Shown here: in pieces, positions 21,310 to 28,872 of the stretch | How positions within the stretch are numbered: the first letter of the stretch is position 1 | Layout: every line of letters begins with the position of its first letter | Assembly: GCA_019118935.1 (NCBI GenBank) | Contig: DWXY01000059.1 | Coordinates: forward strand, 1-35,508 | Reading direction: 5' to 3' | Source of the DNA: Candidatus Oscillibacter pullicola | GTDB taxonomy: Bacteria > Bacillota > Clostridia > Oscillospirales > Oscillospiraceae | Length of the DNA: 35,508 nt | The notes under the pieces: generated by a model | What the model was told of the DNA's origin: nothing | Seen by the model: the letters and a program-made list of their open reading frames with translations, nothing else | Database searches by the model: none | Position numbers and translations under genes: made by a program

Positions 21310-21810
21310 ATGCGTCTCTTTCTGGCCATCCAGCTGTCCCCCGCGGTGCGGGAGGCGCTGCTGACCGCCCAGGACGCCCTGCGCCGCCAGGGGAGGGGCT
21401 CTTTCCCGCCGCCGGAGAACCTGCACCTGACTCTGGCCTTCCTGGGAGAGACAGAGGACCCGGCCGGTGCCCGGGCGGTCCTGTCGCAGGTATCCTGCCG
21501 CCCCTTCTCCCTGGCGGTGGGCGGCCCGCCGGGGCATTTCGGCGACCTGTGGTGGGCCGGTGTTCGAGCAGATCCGGCCCTGGAGGAGCTGGCCGTGTCC
21601 CTGCAGGCGGACCTCCGCTCCCGGGGCTTCTGCCTGGAGGACCGCCCCTGGCTGCCCCACATCACTCTGGTCCGCCGCTGGCGGGGCGAGGCCCCGCAGG
21701 TGACCGTCCCCCACGCGAAAATGGTGGTCCGGCAGATCTCCCTCCTGCGGTCAGACCAGATTGACGGCAAACGGGTCTATACAGAACTCTCCTACAAATC
21801 CCTGCGTTAA
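21310..21810 (+). CDS. thpR: RNA 2',3'-cyclic phosphodiesterase (2'-5' RNA ligase family)
   Basis: A 166-residue member of the 2H phosphoesterase superfamily. The N-terminus MRLFLAIQLSPAVREAL is typical of ThpR. The two catalytic HxTx motifs are HLTL (in NLHLTLAFLGE, about residue 40) and HITL (in WLPHITLVRR, about residue 119). It opens 2',3'-cyclic phosphate ends of RNA. The start ATG has AAAAGGAGG upstream. The gene stands alone, divergent from the HAD gene and closed by a terminator. Confidence 0.95.
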   Translation: MRLFLAIQLSPAVREALLTAQDALRRQGRGSFPPPENLHLTLAFLGETEDPAGARAVLSQVSCRPFSLAVGGPPGHFGDLWWAGVRADPALEELAVSLQADLRSRGFCLEDRPWLPHITLVRRWRGEAPQVTVPHAKMVVRQISLLRSDQIDGKRVYTELSYKSLR

Positions 21811-21845
21811 AAAACAGCCGGCACCTAACGGTGCCGGCTGTTTTT
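21811..21845. terminator. Bidirectional terminator after thpR
   Basis: A perfect 15-bp stem (AAAACAGCCGGCACC and complement) with loop TAAC, ending in TTTTT; the mirrored A-run gives a T-run on the minus strand. Confidence 0.92.
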
Positions 21846-21864
21846 GCAGCGGAAAGGGGGGCTA

Positions 21865-22149
21865 GGGGAAAACCTAAGGTTTTCCCCAGTTCGTTCGCCG
21901 TTGGCGAACGAAGAAATTTCAATCATTTTCGCCGCGGCGTGTACGTGGCGAAAATCCCTTGACCCGTGCGCCCTAGGCGCACACACCAGTGACGCGGCGT
22001 CACTGGTGGTGGGGGAGGTCGAGGGGAAACAGCCGAAATGCCGCCAGCGGCGGAAAAAGTGAGGCTGTTTCGAGGCAGCGGCGCGATTGGCGGCCCGAAC
22101 AGGGCCGGGAATCGCAATGCCGCAACGGTGTCAGCCCGCTCCCCCTCGA
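21865..22149. repeat. Cluster of seven consecutive palindromes downstream of metG
   Basis: No gene lies in this stretch; it is almost wholly made of unrelated inverted repeats. They are: GGGGAAAACCT (21865-21887), TTCGTTCGCC (21890-21912), ATTTTCGCC (21925-21955, 13-base loop), GTGCGCC (21966-21982) and CACCAGTGACGC (21984-22008). Next comes GAAACAGCC (22026-22071) with inner CCGCC/GGCGG, then GCGATT plus GGCCC (22083-22115). In each case the named arm is followed by its reverse complement. TCGAGGGG (22019-22026) also matches CCCCTCGA (22142-22149) as an outer pair around the last two. It could be a structured RNA from the metG 3' region, a non-autonomous palindromic element or a protein-binding array. 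Confidence 0.85.
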
Positions 22150-22154
22150 AGCCC

Positions 22155-24134
22155 TCAGCACAGCTTCGCGCCCGCCGGGATGGAATCATCCACCATGATC
22201 AGGTGCAGGCACTCCTCACCGTGCTCCGTGTGGACGGCGGAGATCAGCATGCCGTTGCTCTCCAGGCCCATCATCTTCCGGGGCGGCAGGTTCACAATGG
22301 CGATCAGCGTCTTGCCCACCAGATCCTCCGGCTCATACCACTTGTGGATGCCGGAGAGGATCTGCCGGTCCACGCCGGTGCCGTCGTCCAGGGTGAAGCG
22401 CAGCAGCTTCTCGCTCTTCTTCACCGCCTCGCAGGCCTTCACCTTTACCGCCCGGAAATCGGACTTGCAGAAGGTGTCGAAGTCCACCTTCTCCGTCAGC
22501 TGGGGCTCCACCTCGACGGCGGGCAGGGCGGCCTTCTTGGCCTCGGCCTCCGCGGCCTCCAGCTCCTCCAGGGCCTTGTCCATGTCCAGCCGGGGGAACA
22601 GGTTCTCCCCCTTGGTGACGGCGGCCGTCTCCGGCAGGACGCCCCACTCCGCCGCGGCGTCCCAGGTCCGACTCTCCGCAGGGGCGCCGATCTGGGCGAA
22701 GAGCTTCTCACAGCTCTCCGGCATGAAGGGCGTCAGCAGGATGCCGCAGATGCGTGTGGCCTCCAGCAGGTTGTACAGCACGTGGGCCAGCCGCTTGCCG
22801 TTGGCCTCCATGTCCTTTGCCAGGGCCCAGGGGGCGTTCTCGTCGATATACTTGTTGGCCCGCTGGATGACCTTGAACACCTCGTCCAGGGCCTTGTGGG
22901 GGGCAAAGGTCTCCATGTCCTCCTCATAGACGCTCCGCAGGCCCTCCGCCAGTGTCCGCAGCTCCTGGTCAAAGGGCTGGGGCTCTGCGCAGGTCCGGCA
23001 CCCGGCGGGCAGCGCTCCGCCGAAGTACTTGCCCACCATGGCGGTGGTGCGGGAGACCAGATTGCCCAGGTCGTTGGCCAGATCCGTGTTGATGGTCTGG
23101 ATCAGCAGCTCGTTGGAGAAGTTGCCGTCGGAGCCGAAGGGGAACGTCCGCATCAGGAAGAACCGCAGGGCGTCCACGCCGAACTTCTCCGCCAGGATAT
23201 AGGGATCCACCACGTTGCCCTTGGACTTGGACATCTTGCCGCCGTCCAGCAGCAGCCAGCCGTGGCCGAACACGTGCTTGGGCACCGGCTCGCCCAGGCT
23301 CATCAGCATGGCGGGCCAGATGATGGAGTGGAACCGGACGATCTCCTTGCCCACGATGTTGACGCCGGGCCACCAGCCCTTGTCGTAATCGTGATAGCGG
23401 TCGTTGTCATAGCCCAGGGCCGTGATATAGTTGCTGAGGGCGTCCACCCACACATAGACCACGTGCTTGGGATCGAAGTCCACCGGAATGCCCCAGGAGA
23501 AGCTGGTGCGGGAGACGCACAGGTCCTCCAGGCCGGGGTCCAGGAAGTTCTTCACCATCTCGTGGACGCGGCTGCGGGGCTGGAGGAAGTCGGTGTTCTC
23601 CAGCAGGTCCCGGATCCGGTCGGCGTACTTGCTCAGGCGGAAGAAGTAGGCCTCCTCCTCCGCGTCCTGCACCTCCCGGCCGCAGTCGGGGCACTTGCCG
23701 TCCACCAGCTGGCTCTCGGTCCAGAAGGACTCGCAGGGGGTACAGTACTTGCCCTTGTAGGTGCCCTTGTAGATGTCGCCCTTGTCGTACATCTTCTTGA
23801 AAATCTTCTGGACGCTCTCCACATGGTAGTCATCGGTGGTGCGGATGAACCGGTCGTTGGAGATGTTCATCAGCTTCCACAGGTCCTTGACGCCCCGGGG
23901 CCCCTCCACAATGTTGTCCACGAACTCCTTGGGGGTGACGCCGGCCTCCTTGGCCTTGGTCTCGATCTTCTGGCCGTGCTCGTCCGTGCCGGTGAGGAAC
24001 ATGACGTCCTCGCCCCGCAGGCGGTGATAGCGGGCCAGCGTGTCCGTGGCCACCGTGCAGTAGGTGTGGCCGATGTGGAGCTTGTCCGACGGATAGTAGA
24101 TGGGCGTTGTGATATAGAATTTTTTCTTTTCCAT
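22155..24134 (-). CDS. metG: Methionyl-tRNA synthetase with C-terminal tRNA-binding domain
   Basis: A 659-residue class I synthetase that charges tRNA(Met). The HIGH motif is HIGH at residues 20-23 and the KMSKS motif is KMSKSKGN at about residue 300. The zinc-knuckle region contains CTPC and CPDC. The anticodon-binding helical domain follows, then a charged Glu/Ala linker, and from about residue 555 the EMAP/Trbp111-like OB-fold (FDTFCKSDFRAVKVKACEAV, VNLPPRKMMGLESNGML), giving a dimeric enzyme. The ATG at 24134 has AAAGGAGAG upstream. The leader is only about 60 bases, too short for a T-box. Confidence 0.98.
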   Translation of the reverse strand: MEKKKFYITTPIYYPSDKLHIGHTYCTVATDTLARYHRLRGEDVMFLTGTDEHGQKIETKAKEAGVTPKEFVDNIVEGPRGVKDLWKLMNISNDRFIRTTDDYHVESVQKIFKKMYDKGDIYKGTYKGKYCTPCESFWTESQLVDGKCPDCGREVQDAEEEAYFFRLSKYADRIRDLLENTDFLQPRSRVHEMVKNFLDPGLEDLCVSRTSFSWGIPVDFDPKHVVYVWVDALSNYITALGYDNDRYHDYDKGWWPGVNIVGKEIVRFHSIIWPAMLMSLGEPVPKHVFGHGWLLLDGGKMSKSKGNVVDPYILAEKFGVDALRFFLMRTFPFGSDGNFSNELLIQTINTDLANDLGNLVSRTTAMVGKYFGGALPAGCRTCAEPQPFDQELRTLAEGLRSVYEEDMETFAPHKALDEVFKVIQRANKYIDENAPWALAKDMEANGKRLAHVLYNLLEATRICGILLTPFMPESCEKLFAQIGAPAESRTWDAAAEWGVLPETAAVTKGENLFPRLDMDKALEELEAAEAEAKKAALPAVEVEPQLTEKVDFDTFCKSDFRAVKVKACEAVKKSEKLLRFTLDDGTGVDRQILSGIHKWYEPEDLVGKTLIAIVNLPPRKMMGLESNGMLISAVHTEHGEECLHLIMVDDSIPAGAKLC

Positions 24135-24197
24135 GGGATTCTCTCCTTTAAAACGGCGGCTCCGAATGGAAGAGCGCCGGTATTTGCCTGAACTATT

Positions 24198-24226
24198 ATT
24201 ATAGTTGGAAAATCCAAAAAATACAA
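24198..24226 (-). promoter_or_regulatory. Probable sigma-A promoter of metG
   Basis: TTGTAT (24226-24221), 17-base spacer, perfect TATAAT (24203-24198), 64 bases before the start codon. Confidence 0.7.
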
Positions 24227-24297
24227 GTGAAGAAGCAAAAAAGAGGCCGCTGGATCGTCAAACAGGCCGCCACACAAACCGCCTCTCCTCGTGGGGA

Positions 24298-24326
24298 TTG
24301 TATTTTCCGCAAAACTTCGATACAAT
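24298..24326 (+). promoter_or_regulatory. Probable sigma-A promoter of the exonuclease III gene
   Basis: TTGTAT (24298-24303), 17-base spacer, TACAAT (24321-24326), 39 bases before the start codon. It diverges from the metG promoter. Confidence 0.7.
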
Positions 24327-24364
24327 AGGAACGCTGTATGATTTTCACAAGGGAGGATGCGCCC

Positions 24365-25120
24365 ATGAAACTGGTATCCTGGAACGTCAACGGCCTGCGG
24401 GCCTGCCTGAACAAGGGCTTTCTGGACTTCTGCGCCGTGGCCGATGCCGATATCATCTGCCTGCAGGAGACGAAGATGCGCCCGGAGCAGGCGGAATTCG
24501 ACCTGCCCGGCTATCACCGCTACTGGAACAGCGCCGACAAGGCGGGCTACTCCGGCACCGCGGTGTTCACCCGGCGCCAGCCGCTGAACGTCGCCTATGA
24601 CTTCGGCATCGACGAGCACCGCCACGAGGGGCGGGTCATCACGGCGGAGTACCCGGACTTCTATCTGGTGTGCTGCTACACCCCCAACTCCAAGGACCAG
24701 CTGGCCCGGCTGGACTACCGCATGGCCTGGGAGGACGATATCCGGGACTATCTGCTGGAGCTGGACGCCCAAAAGCCCGTGGTGTACTGCGGGGACCTGA
24801 ACGTGGCCCATGAGGAGATCGACATCAAGAACCCCGGCCCCAACCGCCGCAACCCCGGCTTCACCGACGAGGAGCGGGAGAAGATGACGAAGCTCCTCTC
24901 CAGCGGCTTTGTGGACACGTTCCGCTACCTGTACCCGGACAAGGCCGGAGCCTACTCCTGGTGGAGCTACCGCTTCAATGCCCGGAAGAACAACGCCGGG
25001 TGGCGGATCGACTATTTTATCGTCTCTGACCGGCTGAAGAGCAAAATCAAAAACGCCGACATCTGGAGCGAGGTGCTGGGCAGCGACCACTGCCCGGTGG
25101 TGCTGGATCTGGACATCTGA
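24365..25120 (+). CDS. xth: Exodeoxyribonuclease III (AP endonuclease, Xth family)
   Basis: A 251-residue exonuclease/endonuclease/phosphatase-fold enzyme of base-excision repair. Family motifs: VSWNVNGLRA, ICLQETK (metal-binding Glu), RVITAEYPDFYLV, YCGDLNVAHEEIDI (catalytic Asp/Asn), WSYRF..ARKNNAGWRIDYF and the terminal LGSDHCPV (catalytic Asp-His). The ATG at 24365 has GGGAGG about nine bases upstream; the longer frame begins before the ribosome site. It complements endonuclease IV found earlier in the window. Confidence 0.96.
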   Translation: MKLVSWNVNGLRACLNKGFLDFCAVADADIICLQETKMRPEQAEFDLPGYHRYWNSADKAGYSGTAVFTRRQPLNVAYDFGIDEHRHEGRVITAEYPDFYLVCCYTPNSKDQLARLDYRMAWEDDIRDYLLELDAQKPVVYCGDLNVAHEEIDIKNPGPNRRNPGFTDEEREKMTKLLSSGFVDTFRYLYPDKAGAYSWWSYRFNARKNNAGWRIDYFIVSDRLKSKIKNADIWSEVLGSDHCPVVLDLDI

Positions 25121-25145
25121 CGGGCAAATTTTGTGACATTTGCCG

Positions 25146-25174
25146 TCGACATTTCCGCCGGATCGGCGTATAAA
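25146..25174 (+). promoter_or_regulatory. Probable sigma-A promoter of the LarA-family gene
   Basis: TCGACA (25146-25151), 17-base spacer, TATAAA (25169-25174); five of six matches in each hexamer, 60 bases before the start codon. Confidence 0.75.
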
Positions 25175-25233
25175 GAGGATGACATCAGCAGCGGCCCTGA
25201 TAGGGCCCTGTGCCAAAACAAGGAGTGACCCTC

Positions 25234-26529
25234 ATGACAGAACCCATGAAATACGGACAGACGGAATTTGAAGTTCATCTACCCCCGGAGCTGATCGCCG
25301 CGGAGCTGGAGCCCAACCAGGTGGATCTGCCTCAGCGGACCACGGCGGAGCACATCCGCTGGGCCCTGGACCATCCCATCGACTCCGCCCCTTTGAAGGA
25401 ACTGGTGAAGGCCGGCGACAAGGTGTGCGTCATCATCTCCGACGTGACCCGCCGCTGGCAGGCGCCGGACACCTATCTCCCCATCCTGATCGCGGAGCTG
25501 GAGGCCGCCGGCGTCCGGGATGAGGACATCCTCATTCTCTCCGCCACCGGAACCCACCGCCGCCAGACAGAGGAAGAGCACATCGGCCTGGTGACCAAGC
25601 CGGTGTACGACCGGATCCGGGTGGAGGACCACGTCTGCACGGACCAGGACAACCTGGCCTATGTGGGCACCACCAGTCGGGGCACCCCTGTCTGGCTGGA
25701 CAAGCGGGCCCTGGCCTGTGACAAGATCATCCTCACCGGCGGCGTGGTGTACCACTTCATGGCGGGCTTCGGCGGCGGCCGCAAGAGCATCCTGCCGGGC
25801 ATCGCCGGCCGTGAGACCATTATGAAAAACCACAACCTGGCCCTGAATCCCGGTATCGGCAGCGGTTCCAACCCCAACGTCCGCAGTGCCAACATGAACG
25901 CCGCCAACCCGGTCCACGCGGACATGATGGAGGCCTGCTCCATGGTGAACCCCACCTTTTTGCTGAACGTGGTGGTGAATGACGAGCAGGAGATCATTGC
26001 CGCCTTTGCCGGCAACTGGGTCACCGCCCACCGGGCGGCCTGTGATCTGGTGGACCGGATGTACGGCGTGCCGGTAAAGGAGAAGACTCCTTTGGTCATC
26101 GCCAGCGCCGGCGGCTATCCCAAGGACCTGAACTTCTACCAGACCATCAAGACCCTCTCCAATGCCCTGGAAGTGATGGCCAACGGCGGCACCCTCATCC
26201 TGGTGACCAAGTCGGAAGAGGGCTTCGGCAGTGAGGACACCCAGCGGCAGATCGCAGGCTTTGCCACCATGGAGGAACGGGAGAAGGACCTGCGGGAGAA
26301 CTTCTCCATCGGCGCCTTCATTGGCTACCTCTTTGCCGAGAGTGCAGAGAAGTACCATGTCATCGCTGTCACCGGTATGGCCCAGGAGGACTTCGGCACC
26401 GCCAGGATCCACGTGGTCAAGACCCTGGACGAGGCACTGGAGCTGTCCCGCCGTCTCAACGGCGGCCGGGACCTGCGGGCCACGCTGCTGCCCCATGGCG
26501 CCAACACCCTCCCCAAATTCCAGGAATGA
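25234..26529 (+). CDS. larA: LarA-family nickel-dependent racemase
   Basis: A 431-residue protein of the lactate racemase family, which uses the nickel-pincer nucleotide cofactor to racemise 2-hydroxy acids. Counting from the ATG at 25234 (AAGGAG upstream), key residues fall at the same numbers as in Lactobacillus plantarum LarA: His108 (TGTHRR), His174 (VVYHFMAGFGGGRK), Lys184 (covalent cofactor lysine) and His200 (MKNHN, nickel ligand). The usual DxTRP segment is instead SDVTRRWQAPD, so substrate recognition may differ. larB, larC and larE are not in the window. It has its own promoter and terminator. Racemase chemistry is well supported; lactate as substrate is not. Confidence 0.9.
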   Translation: MTEPMKYGQTEFEVHLPPELIAAELEPNQVDLPQRTTAEHIRWALDHPIDSAPLKELVKAGDKVCVIISDVTRRWQAPDTYLPILIAELEAAGVRDEDILILSATGTHRRQTEEEHIGLVTKPVYDRIRVEDHVCTDQDNLAYVGTTSRGTPVWLDKRALACDKIILTGGVVYHFMAGFGGGRKSILPGIAGRETIMKNHNLALNPGIGSGSNPNVRSANMNAANPVHADMMEACSMVNPTFLLNVVVNDEQEIIAAFAGNWVTAHRAACDLVDRMYGVPVKEKTPLVIASAGGYPKDLNFYQTIKTLSNALEVMANGGTLILVTKSEEGFGSEDTQRQIAGFATMEEREKDLRENFSIGAFIGYLFAESAEKYHVIAVTGMAQEDFGTARIHVVKTLDEALELSRRLNGGRDLRATLLPHGANTLPKFQE

Positions 26530-26535
26530 CGCCCT

Positions 26536-26577
26536 GCAGGCCGGGAAGCTGAGACCGCTTCCCGGCCTGCGCCTTTT
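26536..26577 (+). terminator. Intrinsic terminator of the LarA-family gene
   Basis: A perfect 14-bp stem (GCAGGCCGGGAAGC and complement) with a 7-base loop, then GCC and TTTTT. Confidence 0.92.
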
Positions 26578-26595
26578 TGGCAGCGCGACGGCGCC

Positions 26596-27492
26596 TCAGC
26601 TCAGCAGGGCATTCATCTCCTCGATCTCCAGGTCCTGGAGGGCCCAGTTGATGCCGTAGCCCACCACCTTGCTCAGATCCCGCACCTGCTGGTCGATGTC
26701 CCGTGTGGTGACCATGAAGGCCTCATGCTCCCCCCGCAGCCGCTCCTCATCCACCTTTTCCACGCCGGACTCCTCCAGAATGTCCGCCGCCAGGGTGGCG
26801 GAGTCCACTACCGTGGGCACGCCGATGGCGAACACCGGCACCCCCAGGGTCTCCTGATTCAGGGCCGCCCGGTGGTTCCCCACGCCGGAGCCGGGGATGA
26901 TCCCCGTGTCACTGAGCTGCACCGTGGCGCACACCCGCCCGCACCGGCGGGAGGCCAGGGCGTCGATGGCCAGGACCATGGCGGGCTGGACCTCCGCCAC
27001 CAGGCCCCGCACCGCCTCCGCGGACTCCACGCCGGTGGTGCCCAGCACGCCGGTGCGGAAGGCCGACACCGGCCGGAACCCGGCAAACTGCTTCGGCATG
27101 GCGGAGAGCAGGTGCCGGGTGATCAGCACGCTGTCCAGCGCCAGGGGGCCCACGGCGTCCGGCGTCATGGCCGCATTGCCCAGGCCCACCACCAGGGCGG
27201 AGCCCTCCGCCGGCAGCAGGGCCTTCAGCTCCGTGCCCACGGCCCGGACCGCCCGCTCGAAAAAATCCGCCTTCCGCTGCCAGAAGGTGGTGAGGTCAAT
27301 GGTGAAATAGCTGCCCTGGGGCTTCCCCAGGGCCTCCTCGCCCCGGTGGTCCAGGATGTCCACCCGGGTGACGGGGTATCCCTCCAGCTTGCTCTTGGTC
27401 GCCTTCACCCCCATGAGGCGGGTGGTCCGCTCCGCGGACTCCTGCCAGAGCTCCCGGGCCTCCAGGGCCAGGTCGGTACGTTTCATGAACAA
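26596..27492 (-). CDS. gpr: GPR endopeptidase, spore germination protease
   Basis: A protease of about 298 residues that degrades small acid-soluble spore proteins during germination; made as a zymogen in the forespore. Family stretches: RTDLALEAREL, GVKATKSKLEGYPVTRVDIL, VVGLGNAAMTPDAVGPLA, GTTGVESAEAVRGLV, VLAIDALASRR and SDTGIIPGSGVGNHR. The start is uncertain: GGGAGG is nine bases before a TTG at 27492, but 15 before the ATG at 27486, so TTG is preferred. A forespore (sigma-G) promoter is expected; TGTATA upstream is a weak -35-like match only. It diverges from rpsT, its usual neighbour in Bacillus. It is the best evidence that this organism sporulates. Confidence 0.95.
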   Translation of the reverse strand: MFMKRTDLALEARELWQESAERTTRLMGVKATKSKLEGYPVTRVDILDHRGEEALGKPQGSYFTIDLTTFWQRKADFFERAVRAVGTELKALLPAEGSALVVGLGNAAMTPDAVGPLALDSVLITRHLLSAMPKQFAGFRPVSAFRTGVLGTTGVESAEAVRGLVAEVQPAMVLAIDALASRRCGRVCATVQLSDTGIIPGSGVGNHRAALNQETLGVPVFAIGVPTVVDSATLAADILEESGVEKVDEERLRGEHEAFMVTTRDIDQQVRDLSKVVGYGINWALQDLEIEEMNALLS

Positions 27493-27593
27493 TGCGAACC
27501 GCCTCCCAAACACAAAATCTAGTGGTCTGCTCCCTAGGTTTTGCGGTAGGCGGCACGATATACAATTTTAGCCCGAAAAATATAAAAAAAGGC

Positions 27594-27622
27594 TTGCTTT
27601 TTGCGCCGTTCCCTGTTAAAAT
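27594..27622 (+). promoter_or_regulatory. Probable sigma-A promoter of rpsT
   Basis: TTGCTT (27594-27599), 17-base spacer, TAAAAT (27617-27622). Confidence 0.75.
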
Positions 27623-27635
27623 ATCATTCTGCATG

Positions 27636-27653
27636 GTGGGAACTGGTTCCCAC
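27636..27653 (+). promoter_or_regulatory. Hairpin in the rpsT leader
   Basis: GTGGGAAC and GTTCCCAC pair perfectly across two bases (effectively a 4-6 base loop) in the 5' leader, 18 bases before the AAGGAGGTG ribosome site. It could be a site of S20 autoregulation or simply a 5'-stabilising hairpin. Confidence 0.5.
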
Positions 27654-27685
27654 AGTCAAATTTTCTGCCTAAGGAGGTGTTTGGT

Positions 27686-27949
27686 TTGCCGAATATCAAG
27701 TCTGCCAAGAAGCGCGTTCTGATCGCCGAAGTGCGCAACGCCCGTAACAAGGCCGCGAAGTCCGAACTGAAGACCGCCATCAAGAAGTTCGAGGCTGCTG
27801 CCGCAGAAGGCAATCGCACCGAGGCCGATGGCGCGTACAAGGTTGCAGTGAAGAAAGTCGATCAGGCTGTTGCCAAGGGCATTCTGCACAAGAATACGGC
27901 CGCTCATCGCAAGAGCGCCATGACCCTGAAGCTCAACAAGATCGGCTGA
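27686..27949 (+). CDS. rpsT: 30S ribosomal protein S20
   Basis: An 87-residue basic, all-helical protein that binds 16S rRNA. PNIKSAKKRVLIAEVRNARN and the ending AAHRKSAMTLKLNKIG are diagnostic. The start is TTG at 27686, seven bases behind a near-perfect AAGGAGGTG; the alternative ATG at 27677 would overlap the ribosome site. Non-ATG starts are common for rpsT and can limit its translation. Own promoter and terminator. Confidence 0.98.
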   Translation: MPNIKSAKKRVLIAEVRNARNKAAKSELKTAIKKFEAAAAEGNRTEADGAYKVAVKKVDQAVAKGILHKNTAAHRKSAMTLKLNKIG

Positions 27950-27962
27950 TCATATCGGGCCG

Positions 27963-27991
27963 AAAGGACATCCGTTCGGATGTCCTTTTTT
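27963..27991 (+). terminator. Intrinsic terminator of rpsT
   Basis: A stem of about 11 bp (AAAGGACATCC with GGATGTCCTTT, loop GTTC) running into TTTTTT. Confidence 0.93.
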
Positions 27992-28047
27992 GTTTTTCTG
28001 GCCAGGGGTCTTTTCCCGATTCTGGCCCTTTTCTTTTCCGCAGGGCG

Positions 28048-28056
28048 TGTTATAAT
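28048..28056 (+). promoter_or_regulatory. Probable extended -10 promoter of the tatD operon
   Basis: TGTTATAAT: a perfect -10 with the TGn extension, 40 bases before the tatD start. No good -35 hexamer is present, as expected for this promoter type. Confidence 0.6.
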
Positions 28057-28095
28057 CGTCCGTAGGATCAAAATTCTGCCGAAGAGGTGACTGCC

Positions 28096-28872
28096 ATGCC
28101 GCTGTTCGACACCCACGCCCACTACAACGACGACGCCTTTGACCGGGGCCGGGAGGAGCTGCTGGACGCCCTTCCCGCTGCCGGGGTGGGCGCCGTGGTG
28201 ATCCCCGGGGTGGACGTGGAGAGCTCCCGCTCCGCCCTGGCTCTGGCGGAGGGCCGGCCCTGGCTGTTCGCCGCCGCGGGAATCCATCCGGAGGACTGCG
28301 CCGGCTGCACGGACGCGGATTTTTCCGTCATCCGGGACCTGTGCCGGGAGAAAAAAGTGGTCGCCATCGGGGAGATCGGCCTGGACTACTACTGGGCGGA
28401 GAATCCGCCGAAGGAGTTCCAGCAGATGGTGTTCCGCCGTCAGCTGAAACTGGCGCTGGAGCTGGACCTGCCGGTGATCATCCACGACCGGGAGGCCCAT
28501 GGGGACAGCCTGGAGATCGTGCGGGAGTTCCCCGGGGTCCGGGGCGTGTTCCACTGCTTCTCCGGCAGTCCGGAGATGGCGGAGGAGCTGTTGAAGCGGG
28601 GCTGGTATCTGGGCTTCGACGGCCCCGTTACCTACAAGAACGCCCGCCGGGCGCCGGAGGTGGTCGCCGTCACGCCCCTGGACCGGATCGTGGTGGAGAC
28701 GGACGCGCCCTACATGAGCCCGGTGCCCAACCGGGGCAGGCGGAACGACAGCCGGAACCTGCCCTACATTGTGGAAAAGCTGGCGGAGTGGAAGAGCATC
28801 TCCCCAGAGGAGATGGTAGAGCACACCTGGAACAACGGCCTGCGGCTGTTCGGGCTGGAGGGAAAGGTATGA
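28096..28872 (+). CDS. tatD: TatD family metal-dependent hydrolase
   Basis: A 258-residue TIM-barrel DNase-like hydrolase. Metal-binding motifs: FDTHAHYND near the N-terminus, GEIGLDYYW (Glu), IIHDREAHGD (His), FHCFSGS (His) and ETDAPYM (Asp). The ATG at 28096 has GAGGTGA six bases upstream; a GTG at 28087 falls inside that site. Its stop overlaps the next gene by four bases, and a TatD-linked radical SAM gene follows. TatD proteins act as 3'-5' exonucleases or deacylases in different systems. Confidence 0.95.
   Translation: MPLFDTHAHYNDDAFDRGREELLDALPAAGVGAVVIPGVDVESSRSALALAEGRPWLFAAAGIHPEDCAGCTDADFSVIRDLCREKKVVAIGEIGLDYYWAENPPKEFQQMVFRRQLKLALELDLPVIIHDREAHGDSLEIVREFPGVRGVFHCFSGSPEMAEELLKRGWYLGFDGPVTYKNARRAPEVVAVTPLDRIVVETDAPYMSPVPNRGRRNDSRNLPYIVEKLAEWKSISPEEMVEHTWNNGLRLFGLEGKV

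Noticed and set aside
21865-22149. CRISPR array or integron attC sites in the palindrome cluster
   Set aside because: The units have different sequences and sizes, so there is no direct repeat with spacers, and no cas or integrase gene is nearby.
22038-24191. 717-codon open frame on the plus strand opposite metG
   Set aside because: Antisense shadow of metG; composition is typical of a reversed frame and it begins inside the palindrome cluster.
24134-24203. T-box leader upstream of metG
   Set aside because: The space between promoter and start is only about 65 bases, with no T-box sequence or specifier stem.
27500-27580. Sigma-G promoter of gpr
   Set aside because: TGTATA upstream resembles a -35, but no CATnnTA-like -10 occurs at the right distance, so it is not listed as a feature.
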